Shown here: in pieces, positions 11,701 to 21,720 of the stretch | Numbering within the stretch: the stretch's first letter is position 1 | Layout of the letters: each line of letters starts with the position of its first letter | Assembly (NCBI RefSeq): GCF_000006405.1 | Contig: NW_003215631.1 | Location: 206,483-257,424 of the forward strand | DNA length: 50,942 nucleotides | Direction: 5' to 3' | From: Perkinsus marinus ATCC 50983 | Taxonomy: Eukaryota; Perkinsozoa; Perkinsida; Perkinsidae | The notes under the pieces: generated by a model | Databases searched by the model: none | What the model saw: only the letters and a program-made list of their open reading frames with translations | What the model was told of the DNA's origin: nothing | Made by a program: the position numbers and the translations under genes

Positions 11701-12246
11701 CTATCTATCCGATGATAAGGCAACTATTCGAGACCAGACGAATAAGAGCGAGTGATAATACCAAAAACGGTGGGAGTATCGTCAACTTACTCTGGGGGCA
11801 CAGAACCAACGCCGGGACCGAAGCCAGTTATCATATTCCAGCTTACAATCTAATAGCACACGACACTAGTGGGAAATCTAAGACCATTGACCAACCTGTT
11901 CATCCGTAAGGTCCTCCATATCCACACCATCCATAAGTTGGCTATCCGAACCGGACAAGGCTTGACCCATGATCAGTTCTCCTCCTCTGAACGGAGGCAA
12001 GCATGATCGACACGAACGATACAAATGTCAACGAGGGAATTCTCACCTGCGCTGTTCGGCAAACCCTTGGGCAGGGCTCTCGCCCATAACCGCCACCACA
12101 TTACGACTAACAGCGGAGGTAAAGCAACGATTGTACCTATCGGGATAACACAACGGACTGACGTCATCGACAGTAATCTACTCGGTAGCCCAACTGGAGG
12201 CTCCTCTGGCACGAGCGAAACGAACAAAGTGGTTGCCGCGACCCAT
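11701..12246 (-). CDS. Array paralog C, 102 aa, unknown family
   Basis: Exons 12246-12182, 12136-12047, 11986-11896 and 11849-11791, plus a four-base terminal exon 11704-11701 ending TAG, give 309 nt in frame. Phases are 2, 2, 0, 2, as in B. Exon 1 starts MGRGNHFVRFARARGASSW; exon 2 has YNRCF and MGESPAQGFAEQ; exon 3 has GGELIMGQALSGSDS and an acidic end; exon 4 has VSWNMITGFGPGVGS. Exons 3 and 4 are the same lengths as in copy B. The tiny last exon is the weakest part; the true stop may be elsewhere. Confidence 0.8.
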
Positions 12247-12367
12247 TAGCAACAACAACTGAAACTATTGACGCTAAGCCAAGCAAAGCGAAAAAACACA
12301 AGGCAGGGAACTGAGACGGACCGAAACGGATTATCATGATAACATATTATAGTAGCTAAGTCGAACT

Positions 12368-12874
12368 TTACTTGCCCAATCTGAAATACCAATGCTCAAA
12401 AAACGAATACTCCTTCGTATGGTACTCACTCTTTACTCCATGCACTAATACCACCACCCAAAAAGGAAATGATGTTCCACGCAACCAACTGAAATCAAAG
12501 CACAGTCCATAGGGCATAGATGACGCTGCTACTGTTACCTGTTCTTCAGTGACGTCATCGAGATCAATGCCGTCCACAGGGCTGGAATCAGAACCGGTCA
12601 ATGCTTGGCCAACAATCAACTCCCCACCCCTGAGCTGATCGATAACAGGGAAATATAACTTTCTAAATACCCACCTATGCTGCTCAGCGAAGCCTTCTCT
12701 AGGGCACTCACCTGTCTCGAGAAGAAGCTTACGACAAGCTGACACATACTTACGATTATATCTGAGCCGAAATGCAGCAAGCGTGAGATGTGTATCAACG
12801 ACAACTTACTCGACATCCCAGAGAGACGAACCTCTGGCCTTGGCGAAGCGGATAACGTGATTACCGCGACGCAT
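12368..12874 (-). CDS. Array paralog B, 104 aa, unknown family
   Basis: Five exons (12874-12810, 12761-12675, 12629-12539, 12488-12430, 12380-12368) sum to 315 nt with no internal stop and end in TAA. Introns are 45-50 bp. The order is a basic N-terminus MRRGNHVIRFAKARGSS, then YNRKY, ECPREGFAEQ, GGELIVGQALTGSDS, an acidic DGIDLDDVTEEQ, and a short hydrophobic segment WNIISFLGGGISAW near the C-terminus. There is no signal peptide. Copy C is the closest intact relative. I know no family with this signature. Confidence 0.85.
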
Positions 12875-12974
12875 GATTCAGCATACCGCAAATAACTGCA
12901 ATTCATAATAGTAGAGCGAAAGTATGAGAAAAATCAGTAGTTTGAGAAATAACATCCATTCGGAAACTTGCTTA

Positions 12975-13531
12975 TCACACCGCAACACATGATAGAGACG
13001 GAGGATTGACCAACAGATGGGAGAGTCTTCCGGAAATATCTTTGCTTGAGAATATTTCATCACTATGTACCATGTATATAATTATAGCTTGGTTGCTTGA
13101 TTGATATACAATCTGAAAGATATAATTTTTACCACAAATGAGAGATGAGAAACCTACTGTTTGAAGGATTTCCGCCGTCTCCTGCAGAATCTCGAGTGTG
13201 AGTAAAGATACCGAACCAGTCGGTCCAAGAAATTCTTGACTTCCACCAGCGGGGACGAAAGAGGCTGACCTGGAAGTTCACTCAAGAGACCTAGTTAGAA
13301 TCACGCAAGCCTCGACCTCATCTGCTCCGGATATCCCTGTATTGGCGACTCGCCACACAGTCGGGGGGCTGCTATCGAAACCATGGTCCTGCAGAAGTTG
13401 GTATTATACCTGACAGAGATGAATGTGAACAGTCAAGCAGAAACCACAGCTTACGCCTTCGCCCAAACACTGTTCCCCCTTGCTTTGGCGAATCGAGCAC
13501 CGGCTTGTAGACCTCGTGAAAACGTACCCAT
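12975..13531 (-). CDS. Array paralog A, 139 aa, unknown family
   Basis: Exons 13531-13455, 13409-13317, 13269-13158 and 13112-12975 sum to 420 nt in frame, ending in TGA. Phases are 2, 2, 0 and introns 45-47 bp. Exon 1 carries GLQAGARFAKARGNSVWA, exon 2 YNTNF and CGESPIQGYPEQM, and exon 3 an acidic helical end LEILQETAEILQT. Exon 4 is longer than in the other copies. It is the most upstream unit of the array, so it may carry the ancestral promoter (inference). Confidence 0.8.
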
Positions 13532-13942
13532 TAATAATAATGGAGTTAGTGAAGTACAAAGCCTCCTGAAACGTACAATATGAAGAGGGTAACAATCGCA
13601 TAAGAGTCAAGGAAAAAGACAACACATGATGCAATGAACAACGACTAGAAGGCGCGCTGTAAAAATCGCAGCGGAGCGAATCACCACATGAATGCCATTT
13701 TGAGCTTGGAATCGTGTATTCCGAAGCACTTTTGCTATCACACAGTTTCGTCTATGTTGAATACTCGCCGCGCCCACACTGAGCAACTATATGAGTCAAT
13801 TACCCCATAGGCTATGGAAAATAACTCATTTTCAAGTAGTTCAGTCATTGAATAGACAACCATTGCGCATGCGTGCAACACTGCTCAACGCAAGACATAT
13901 TGCCCTTTCTCAACGCGGTCGTTTTTGCGTAGAATAGCATAA

Positions 13943-14363
13943 CTAGATAGCACTGACTATCACACTATATGCGAGGGATTCAAAGCCCGACGATAAGTCG
14001 GAATAAACATGATCGATCGATCTCAAACGATCCATGATTTGCACTTCATCAAAATGCAGAGACATCGCAGCATTATCACTCAGCTGCAGACCTTCAACCA
14101 TCGGTCTGAGTTCCCGGTGAACATCTTGCAAAGCATGGCTATTGTGCACTAGGCGGTCAAGCGGCTTCATCAGCTTCCGCAGGGCTCGGTGGGATCTCGG
14201 ATCGGCAGAAAGAAGCTCGAGGTATCTCCGCACTGCAGCCAAAATGTTCCGGTCATCCTTCAAATCTTCGCCCAATTGCTCATAGTCGTCAGCGAACTGC
14301 TGAAGATCCTCCGCAGTCAGATGAACTCCTTGACGAGAAACCACCACGGAAGGCAGCTTCGAA
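13943..14363 (-). CDS. Acidic helical protein, 3' exon, unrecognised
   Basis: A single long exon (acceptor CAG before 14363, stop TAG at 13943-13945) encodes about 139 residues rich in Leu, Asp, Arg and Glu, for example LTAEDLQQFADDYEQLGED and LRKLMKPLDRLVH. It is almost certainly helical, perhaps a bundle or short coiled coil. The upstream exon or exons must lie above 14400, where I see no clear candidate. The function is unknown. It could be the 3' end of the gene at 15555-16645, but the intervening 1.2 kb holds MITE copies, so I keep them apart. Confidence 0.6.
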
Positions 14364-14518
14364 CTGAAATAAGGGAGCGAGTGTTATCTATCATGTCAAG
14401 TGTGCCATCAGTTGCTCATCATGCACGGGGACAAATGCTTCAGACCCATCGACGAAAAATGACAAGGCGCTGCACAGCAGTATGGGAGAAATGCAGATAG
14501 TCAGCTACATGTGTTAAT

Positions 14519-14650
14519 CACAAAATGAAAATCCTGGGAAATTTTTGCTGGTTCCTGTACATTCCTATCCGATTTCGTATATAAACTTGTATAATCAATA
14601 AGGAAGCCTCTGAGCTCAGCTGAAGAAAACGACCATATATCCCGACACTG
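14519..14650 (-). repeat. MITE-like element, family 2, partial copy
   Basis: The right arm matches the full copy at 2442-2815: AGGAAGCC, GAGCTCAGCTGA and a CATATATCCCGACACTG terminus. The left arm is missing or too diverged to see, and the start given is approximate. Confidence 0.55.
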
Positions 14651-15072
14651 CTGTACAGAGTGATATCACGAGATGTATACGTGCTTTGTTATATATCAGA
14701 ATATATACAGATGATGCTAAGAGCTGAGACCGGTATACTTAGTATTGTCTTTGGCCGAGAACAATAATTTATTTCCATTCACTGCGAGGTTGAGTATATA
14801 CATACCACTAAATCGACAGCACTAGTTGAGCCGTATAATGTTTAATCGAGGAAAAATCGACGAGAATCGGCAAGATGCATGCCAGAGATGCTGCCATCTC
14901 CACCTTGGCCTACTCAATGGCAGCTGCTAAGTCTTGAGCATATTTTTCAAGCTTATCCCCTACTCCTCTCTCCAAGTCGATATAATCCGACACCAGCGAT
15001 AACACTCCATCAACTTCCTCAACCACCGCCGATGGCGACGCATAGTGGTTCGACGAACCCTAAAAACATATA

Positions 15073-15183
15073 CAGTGATATGAAAAACACTAGTGAGAAA
15101 CATATTTCACCCCTGCTTCATACCGCGAATATCGCGTTTTTCACCGAGTTTCGCGCCACTCCACGAAAAACGGGTGGAACTTC
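15073..15183 (-). repeat. MITE-like element, family 1, copy 2 (inverted)
   Basis: This is the reverse orientation of the 15359-15480 element, with matching blocks GTGATATGAAAA, CATATTT, GCGTTTTTCAC and a CGGGTGGAACTTCA end. It lies only about 175 bp from copy 3, so the two form a long imperfect inverted pair. Confidence 0.65.
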
Positions 15184-15358
15184 AGTGTGTTCGATTTTGA
15201 TAGTCCAAAAGGAAAAAACTTCGACTCTAATTCGACGATTGAAAATGTGAAACCTCGAACATCTCGAGTTCTGAGAGTGAAAAATATATCAATATGTATT
15301 ATCTTCATCAATTATGAACCGATATAGAGCTAGGGCGAACGACGGATATAAGTAGCAG

Positions 15359-15480
15359 TGGAGTTTCACCCGTTTCACGAGAAGTGGCGTAATACTCTGT
15401 GAAAAACACGATACTTGCGCTATGCAGTAGTCGTAAAATATGTTTTCATTACTGGTTTTCATATCACAAGTGAAACTCCA
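15359..15480 (+). repeat. MITE-like element, family 1, copy 3
   Basis: The best-preserved copy has perfect 11-bp terminal inverted repeats, TGGAGTTTCAC at the left and GTGAAACTCCA at the right, over 122 bp. No coding sequence is present. Confidence 0.75.
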
Positions 15481-15554
15481 TTGTCGACACAGCCTTACGT
15501 GGGCAATCGCACAACAGCAACAAATAACGAAGTGCAATCATATCAATGAGAATC

Positions 15555-16645
15555 TCAGGATCCCACCTGTTGGATGAAGTTTGAACGCTCCCGCTGATGA
15601 TCTCGTCGTTTCAGCACTATCGTACGTGGTCCATTCTGTGGAATATGCTCTCGAGACACCTTCGGCTTACTAAGGCTTACATCTTCCAATGATTTCCTCG
15701 ATAGCGAGTCTTTGCTATCTAGTTTGTCCTCGACCTGAGCGTTCACTACATGGCTTCACTACCCTTGAACACTCACCTGCTGAACTATCGACTGGTAATC
15801 CTCAGGAGATCGCAGTGAACGCCCGCGGGGAACCTGCGCCAATCAGAGGTTCTTCACAGTTTACGGTACGAAAAAGCGGAGGACTATCTTAGAAATTCCT
15901 ATCGCATAGATACATGGGTCGAATTCGCTCATGTAATTCTACACGAAACCCCACCAGTGCATCAACCGAATTTGGCGCTCCCCAGTCATCAACTGACACG
16001 AAACTTCGACGGCGCCTCAACCCCATCGTCTGAAGATGATATATAGATCATCCTGGTCCCTCGGAATACTGAGCAAATTACCATGTTCACACCACAGAGT
16101 AGCAGGAGTAACATCCTCCGCGAGGTAGCAGCCATCGTGAAAAACGGGAGTATCTCAGGTTGAACACGGCGCAGTACCGGAAAAAATTTCGAGGTGGATT
16201 GTTCAGCTCGAGATATTGACAACCCAGATCGAGAACAGTAGGAGTAAGATCTGAATCCCTATGCACCATGCAGAAACAGTCAGAGGTCAATCCAGCAAAT
16301 GCTTTCTCATCAGCTCCATCGGGATCCTCATCGATTAGTCGGATAGACTCCATCTCGGAAAGCCTCTGTTTAAGAGGCTGTTGCGAAGATAAATCGCCTG
16401 TACATTTCGCTCTCTGCAACAGCACCACAATGCATTAATGGAATACGAGGATCCAACGAGTCTCATCGCGAAGAGGGGATTACAAAACTCATTGAACAGG
16501 ACGACTCATTCAGTTTCAGTACGACTTTTCCGAGCATCCTCCTAATCATCTCAAGTCCTCCTCCATGGAAATATTCGGCTAGGGCTTTGAAGTCTGCCAT
16601 AGTCCTATCGGTTTCATGAAGAGAGCTAGGCGAAGTTCGATACAA
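15555..16645 (-). CDS. Unrecognised multi-exon gene
   Basis: Coding-like minus-strand exons lie at about 16645-16490 (SSLHETDRTMADFKALAEYF, RRMLGKVVLKL), 16400-16160 (LKQRLSEMESIRLIDEDPD, then CFCMVHRDSDLTPTVLDLG), about 16080-16010 (IPRDQDDLYIIFRRW) and 15700-15570 (KPKVSREHIPQNGP). Short GT-AG gaps separate them, but not every phase was closed. The product mixes acidic and basic segments with no signal peptide or membrane helix. No family is recognised. The start Met near 16645 is a guess. Confidence 0.5.
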
Positions 16646-17080
16646 AAAACTATAAGCACGACCCAGCTAGGTTTTCTTATATATAATCACCTCGATCTAT
16701 TGAAATAACAACTTGACTCTCCATAGATCTGACAGTCGGACTCTGATTGTATCAATTCCCGAATGCGACCGAAAATCATATTCCGTCTAGCCTCCATTCG
16801 GGCTGATCCGAAGAGTCTTAGCTCTTGTTAAGCTTTATTGCCCAAATTTTTACCTTATCGGATCTCCTATTATCGGATATGTAGTCGAGACCTGTACAGC
16901 ATTCAGGAGGGGCTCTTGATGAATTAGTGTCCTCCCTTTGACTTTTCAGTGTTATCAGATTTGCTCGTAGGTTGCACGGAGACATACCTTTATAAAAACA
17001 ATGCTCACAAAGAGTATAGCAACGAGTTGTACATCCAAAATCCACACAGTTCAAGGACTAGCTTGTAGAACCGATTCACT

Positions 17081-17296
17081 TCATCCCCACTTTCGTAGTC
17101 TTGCTTGGCCCAAATCTTGAAATCTCGAGAATCTCATTATTTCCTCACTATTGCGTTTGTTTTCCGATCTGACTTGTAGGTAAGGCCTGAATTCCGCGAT
17201 CTTTTTAATCAAAGCGTCTTCTAGCTTTTCCAGCTCTTCATGAATGGCGAGGACGCATACTTCCGCGATTGTGATATACTTCCTGGCGCTCCTCAT
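17081..17296 (-). CDS. Coiled-coil-like exon, unrecognised gene
   Basis: This is a charged helical segment with heptad-like Leu/Ile spacing (HEELEKLEDALIKKIAEF). It begins MRSARKYITIAEV, so it may be the first exon of a minus-strand gene running toward 16650, where a Cys-containing frame is open at 17054-16820. No domain is recognised. Confidence 0.45.
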   Translation of the reverse strand: MRSARKYITIAEVCVLAIHEELEKLEDALIKKIAEFRPYLQVRSENKRNSEEIMRFSRFQDLGQARLRKWG

Positions 17297-17491
17297 CGTA
17301 AGATGAAGTCAAAATTCTGAGAGCAAACTCATCTCAGGTGTTGTCGCTGCTCCCTATGGTCATACAGTGGGTGTTCAGATCGAGATTCCCGTAATAAAAA
17401 TCGCGGCTTATGCTCTCTCGGGTTCGGTAGCAGGTATTGGGAAGGTGTCGATAGAGGCGATAGGAAGTTCTTCAAACCTGCTCGACGGAAG

Positions 17492-17900
17492 GTGATTGGT
17501 GTGCGAGGTTGTCTTATCTGGTTATTATCAATTTTTTCATTACCAATATCTCGTGCACAATCGACAGGAATACGACTATTCCACGAGGTTCCTTGCGATT
17601 CACGCGAGGGCATCATCTTAGAATGTCCATATTCTGGACTCGAGATTCCCGGGTGGAGAAATGCCACCATTGTTTGCCAATCGTATTGTACTAACTGAGC
17701 TATACACGGCTGGCAATCTTTGTTTTTAGAGATCGGGAAAACTGTGAGTTTTCTCATTCATACCTTGAATTCCGTCGTTCCCGCAAACTCCAAATACTCT
17801 GTATGATTCAGATAGACTGGAGGCGCTCCGTCGACTCGTTAGTTGATGCTCGTACACCTGGGTCTCGGCGCGACTTTAGTGCAGGCTCAATGATAGGTGA
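17492..17900 (+). CDS. Secreted-type Cys-containing protein (partial)
   Basis: The frame begins with a signal-peptide pattern (CLIWLLSIFSLPISRAQS) and continues with a Cys-bearing segment (HEVPCDSREGIILECPYSG) to a stop near 17698. A second open segment at about 17733-17900 (DRENCEFSHSYLEFRRSR) ends at a GTGAG donor. The initiating ATG is not in this exon (the first in-frame start-like codon is GTG), so an upstream exon is likely. It is the first plus-strand gene after a minus-strand block. The family is unknown. Confidence 0.5.
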
Positions 17901-17945
17901 GATATCGACTGCGCCGTAGGGCGGATTTAATTAGCTTGACTCCTC

Positions 17946-18062
17946 CAGTGTAGGAATATATGTTTGCCTTCCTCAGCTGAGCAGTTTCCCCACTTTTTAT
18001 GAGGGTTTACGAACGAATTCAGGCAGGAGTGTACAAAAACTGATAAGAATTACTTGACACTG
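17946..18062 (+). repeat. MITE-like element, family 2, left-end copy
   Basis: The terminus CAGTGTAGGAATATATG is followed by TTTGCCTTCCTCA, GCAGTTTCC and GTGTACAAAAA blocks that match the left arm at 2442. The right arm was not found. Confidence 0.5.
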
Positions 18063-19840
18063 TTATTGACATACATAGTTGACCATGTGCACGGTATCTC
18101 ACACTGCATTCATCTGGCTGAGACAATCTGCAAGCTCAATATAGCGAAGAGGTGTTCACACTCGGAAATCTCTGGCTCAGTTACTGAGCAACGAGAATCG
18201 TATTCGGAAGAGATCTCATGCGATGCACTCAAGCGGGGTTCAGAGTGCGATTGCGAATCTGAATTTGAGGATGGACTTGGTTATCGATGCTCTGGAATCA
18301 AAGTACTATTGGATGAAGTTTATAGCGATTTCGTGCAAATATACTGGCGTGTAGTTTTTCTGATGGGAAAGCCTCGTTGCAGCCGAATCTGTGAGGTGTG
18401 AGCTCGTTTACTGTGTTAGAGCACACGGCTTCGCGTCACGACGCGAGGTATTAGCTGAATGACTGTGCGCTGATGAAAGTGAGGTTGTCGATATTAAAAA
18501 GTGGAAAATCTTATTCCCGTCGTGTATGTGACAAAGATATATATTTTATCCTGAGTAACTCCAGTACGTGCTATTATCCACAGGTCCTCATTTCGTGTAG
18601 CTGTAACGATGCAGAATAGGTGGAGATATGATATCATGATTACCATGTATCATGAAAGTATTGTTGTGAAGCCTACTGTATTCTTTTTCTCTCGTCTCGT
18701 GTCTGTTGCTTTGAGTAATTCATTGAGTGTTAAGAGTGGCCACTATGGTGGTTGTAAAGCTGTATGTTAAGGGTGCGTATGAAAAGGAATTTTGTAGGAA
18801 GCTATGTATGGTGATTACTGCTGGACGATGTGGGCCGTAGTTCAAAGCTATCAACTTTGAGAGGGTCGGATCTTCAAACGTTAGTTGCGCCATCCTACTC
18901 TGACTTGACTACTCCTCTATGACCGTCATGATAAACGGAGGAGGGAGAGGTAGTAAGATGCTGGAATGTTCCACTCACGCAGCAAAGCACTACAGCGTAT
19001 CTCGGTTCCTTAAATTGATGCTCGTGATTGCGCCTCGTCGTGTGCTGCTCGTGAAATACTTTTTCCGTATTCGCGCTCGCTGTAGAAATTCTCTTTTGCT
19101 GGAGTGTCATCAGCATCTCGGCCGTGGCATTTGTAGTTCACTCACTCTTAGAGATTTTCGGTTGGATCTGACGATATGCACATTCATGAGCTCTAACAAG
19201 GTACAGAGGGAGGTGAACAATATAAGCAGAAAGCAGTGGATCATCTCGTGAGATTTGCGATACCGACAGATCATAGTTCGGAGTTGGAGATGGGATTGGT
19301 GAGAATGTGGAGAATATAAAAGTAGCCGTGAATTATTAGTGAGGTGTTTCTGCGTCAGGGGTTGTATACGACTCGAAATCACAGCGTCAAACTGGCTAAT
19401 TTTCTCTATTCAAGCTTGATCTCGGATTGAGAGTGAAAAACCAATAAGTTATAGCCTAAGCAAAAGCGGGAATTTAAATTACTATTAACTGTTTTTATTG
19501 GTCTCGAATAGTTCGACATCGATTTTAGCAATAATTCGTTTCCTATCGTGTCTTTTCAGCGTCAGCTGATCAACAAGTCTCATGAGAAATCCGAATGGTT
19601 CGTCTGCGATCTGAGCAAGCATGGAGGTGAGAGCAATCCATAGGGCAATGGTCGATCTAAGGCATCGTTTGAGGAATAGTTGATATAGTACTGGTTATAT
19701 AAATTATAGGACTATGAAAGCGAATAAAAACCAGAAATAAATAATTTCTCTACCTTACTCGTATTCCCAGTCATATTGGATCTCGCTGAACTAAATGAAT
19801 ACGCTAAGTATTAGAGAGACGTGTCCAGTGAAGTTTTCAG
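18063..19840. other. Mostly non-coding, two possible plus-strand exons
   Basis: A plus-strand frame at 18054-18401 includes an acidic Cys-bearing stretch (SECDCESEFEDGLGYRCSG) that might be an exon of the upstream secreted-type gene. A second frame at 18919-19251 is Arg-rich and open for 110 codons. Neither could be tied to a gene model. The remainder (18402-18918, 19252-19840) shows nothing I can support. Confidence 0.3.
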
Positions 19841-21420
19841 ATGGTAAGCGTCGATCCTTCCTCTGCCATCCCCATTTCAACTGCGGCTCGGGCGACTCGG
19901 AGAATAATAGTCTTGGAAAGACCGCTTACAGGTGGTACCGACCTGCGAACTCAGCTATATGTCTATGAAAATTCTGACGATGAGCAACTGCGTGACGACA
20001 GAATGCGTTCTTGTGTGGGTGTATGTATGAGATGCTTCTAAGTAGTCTCGCGAAATTCGGGGTGGTTCTCGGCGTTCCAGATACCCAGGTTGCAATGAAT
20101 ATTATACCACACCTTCTGGAGATCCTATAGCCCAGTCGGCTCAAGCTGCGGATAGCTCGACTTCTAGTCGTACTCCTCTCCTCGAACTTGAGTCTATTCT
20201 GGATCAGCTATGTGCCAACTATGTTCTTCAGTAAGTAAGGACTCGGTGGATGGTACTCGTGATGCTCTGTGGTTCGTGGATATGCTTAGTCGAACGCAAC
20301 GACTACTGTACGTGGCAGTTTGATAGGGAATTGACACTATTTTTGATATATTATACGAGTTTATGACTATAGCAGTAATACAAATAGATAAAAAAAGGAG
20401 TAGAATCAACAATATTCAAGGGCAAAAGGATAACAAGATAAAAAACTATATATTGTATGACTCAGATGGAAAGCTGTTGCCGTTGCAGATACCACGGGCC
20501 TTCTGCGGTGTCTTCTCTGTATCTGGTGGAAACTCAACATGGACTTTCGGGGATATTCCTAGTCCATAATGAAGGTAAGCTAGCTGAGCTGGATGATTTG
20601 ACATTGACACTCACGTTCTGAAAATCCATGCATGCATCTCAGATCCTTCCGGGAATCTATGGAGGTCAGAGCAACGCATTGAACTCACTGTGGCTGCAGG
20701 CAAACCAGAGTGCGTGAAACAGTTCTTTTCGGGGAGGGAGTCAGCCCATATTCCGGTCATTCTTTGCTGTGAAATTGGAATAGTATAAATTCTCTGAGAG
20801 CTTTTGTGAGAAGAATTTTCTTGGGGAGGTGTATCTACGGGATATGCTCATCGAAGTTCCTCAGCATCCGAGTCGATGGGCGAGTCGTTGCCCGCATGAC
20901 ACACTCTCTGTCGGATGAGGACGGGAAGGGAAGTTTTCGGATAACAGCGGAAGCTAGGAGGAAGGCGAGATTGTGATATTGCGATGATCGTGTTCTATTG
21001 ATTCGCTTCCAGACTCGTAACGTGACCACCAACGGCACCTCAGTGGTTAGTCGTTCAGCGTCTTGGCTGTCCCCTACTCTAACGCAGGAGGCACAAGTGA
21101 AGGTCTGAAGAAGATCTAATTGGAATAGTCGTTGCTGAAGTTTTCTCGGTTGTCATAGTGTTTATGCGTCAGGCGATCGGCGAGTTGCTGGAGGAGAATG
21201 AGAACTGCCTGAGACGTCAATTAGAGGATGTTTACTTACAGAAAATCAAAGAGGTGATGCTTTCACACTACAAGCTCCAAATGTGATGGATGTGCAGATA
21301 GTCGACAACCTCCATTCTATTGATGAGGCATACGTCCCCAAGGAAACGGCAACGACAGTTCGTAATGTTTGTCCGACTCCGGGTAGAGTGTCATTTTTTC
21401 CTCGACATACTTCTCATCTT
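19841..21420 (+). CDS. Acidic multi-exon protein, unrecognised
   Basis: Plus-strand exons read like protein at 19841-20020 (RRIIVLERPLTGGTDL, ENSDDEQLRDD), about 20090-20231 (SSRTPLLELESILDQLC, GTAAGT donor) and about 20641-20785 (IELTVAAGKPECVKQFF). Others are at about 20842-20970 (FLSIRVDGRVVARM), 21012-21045 and 21165-21228 (GELLEENENCLRRQLED). The last segment, about 21297-21383 (DNLHSIDEAYVPKE), joins the previous one in phase 0 through a 68-bp intron. The product has Ser/Thr-rich and acidic stretches and a short helical segment. No domain is recognised. Start and stop are approximate. Confidence 0.5.
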
Positions 21421-21720
21421 GTTAGTTAGGTATGGCGCCCCATCCTCTTTTTGCTGGGGAACTTGCTAATGTATTGAAGTCAAGAAAGAGGATAGAATAA
21501 ATGGCTCTGGATTTTTATGGTTCATGATAGTTTCTAACATGCCCATGATGTGGGATTGTGCTGTAGGGCGAGCAGTAGTGATTAACGTCATGATTTGTGG
21601 CTGAATTTGTTCACTGTTCCGCATGTCCTCGCAGGGGGTATCTCGTAGGGCTACAATCTATTCCGGGCTTGGCTGAAAATTTTTCTGGAAATCACTCAGT
21701 AATTATGACTCAGTTGTAGC

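Noticed and set aside
17640-17715. Minus-strand tRNA-like TATAGCTCAGTTAG
   Set aside because: It overlaps the coding end of the plus-strand secreted-type protein and lacks a usable anticodon arm or T-loop.
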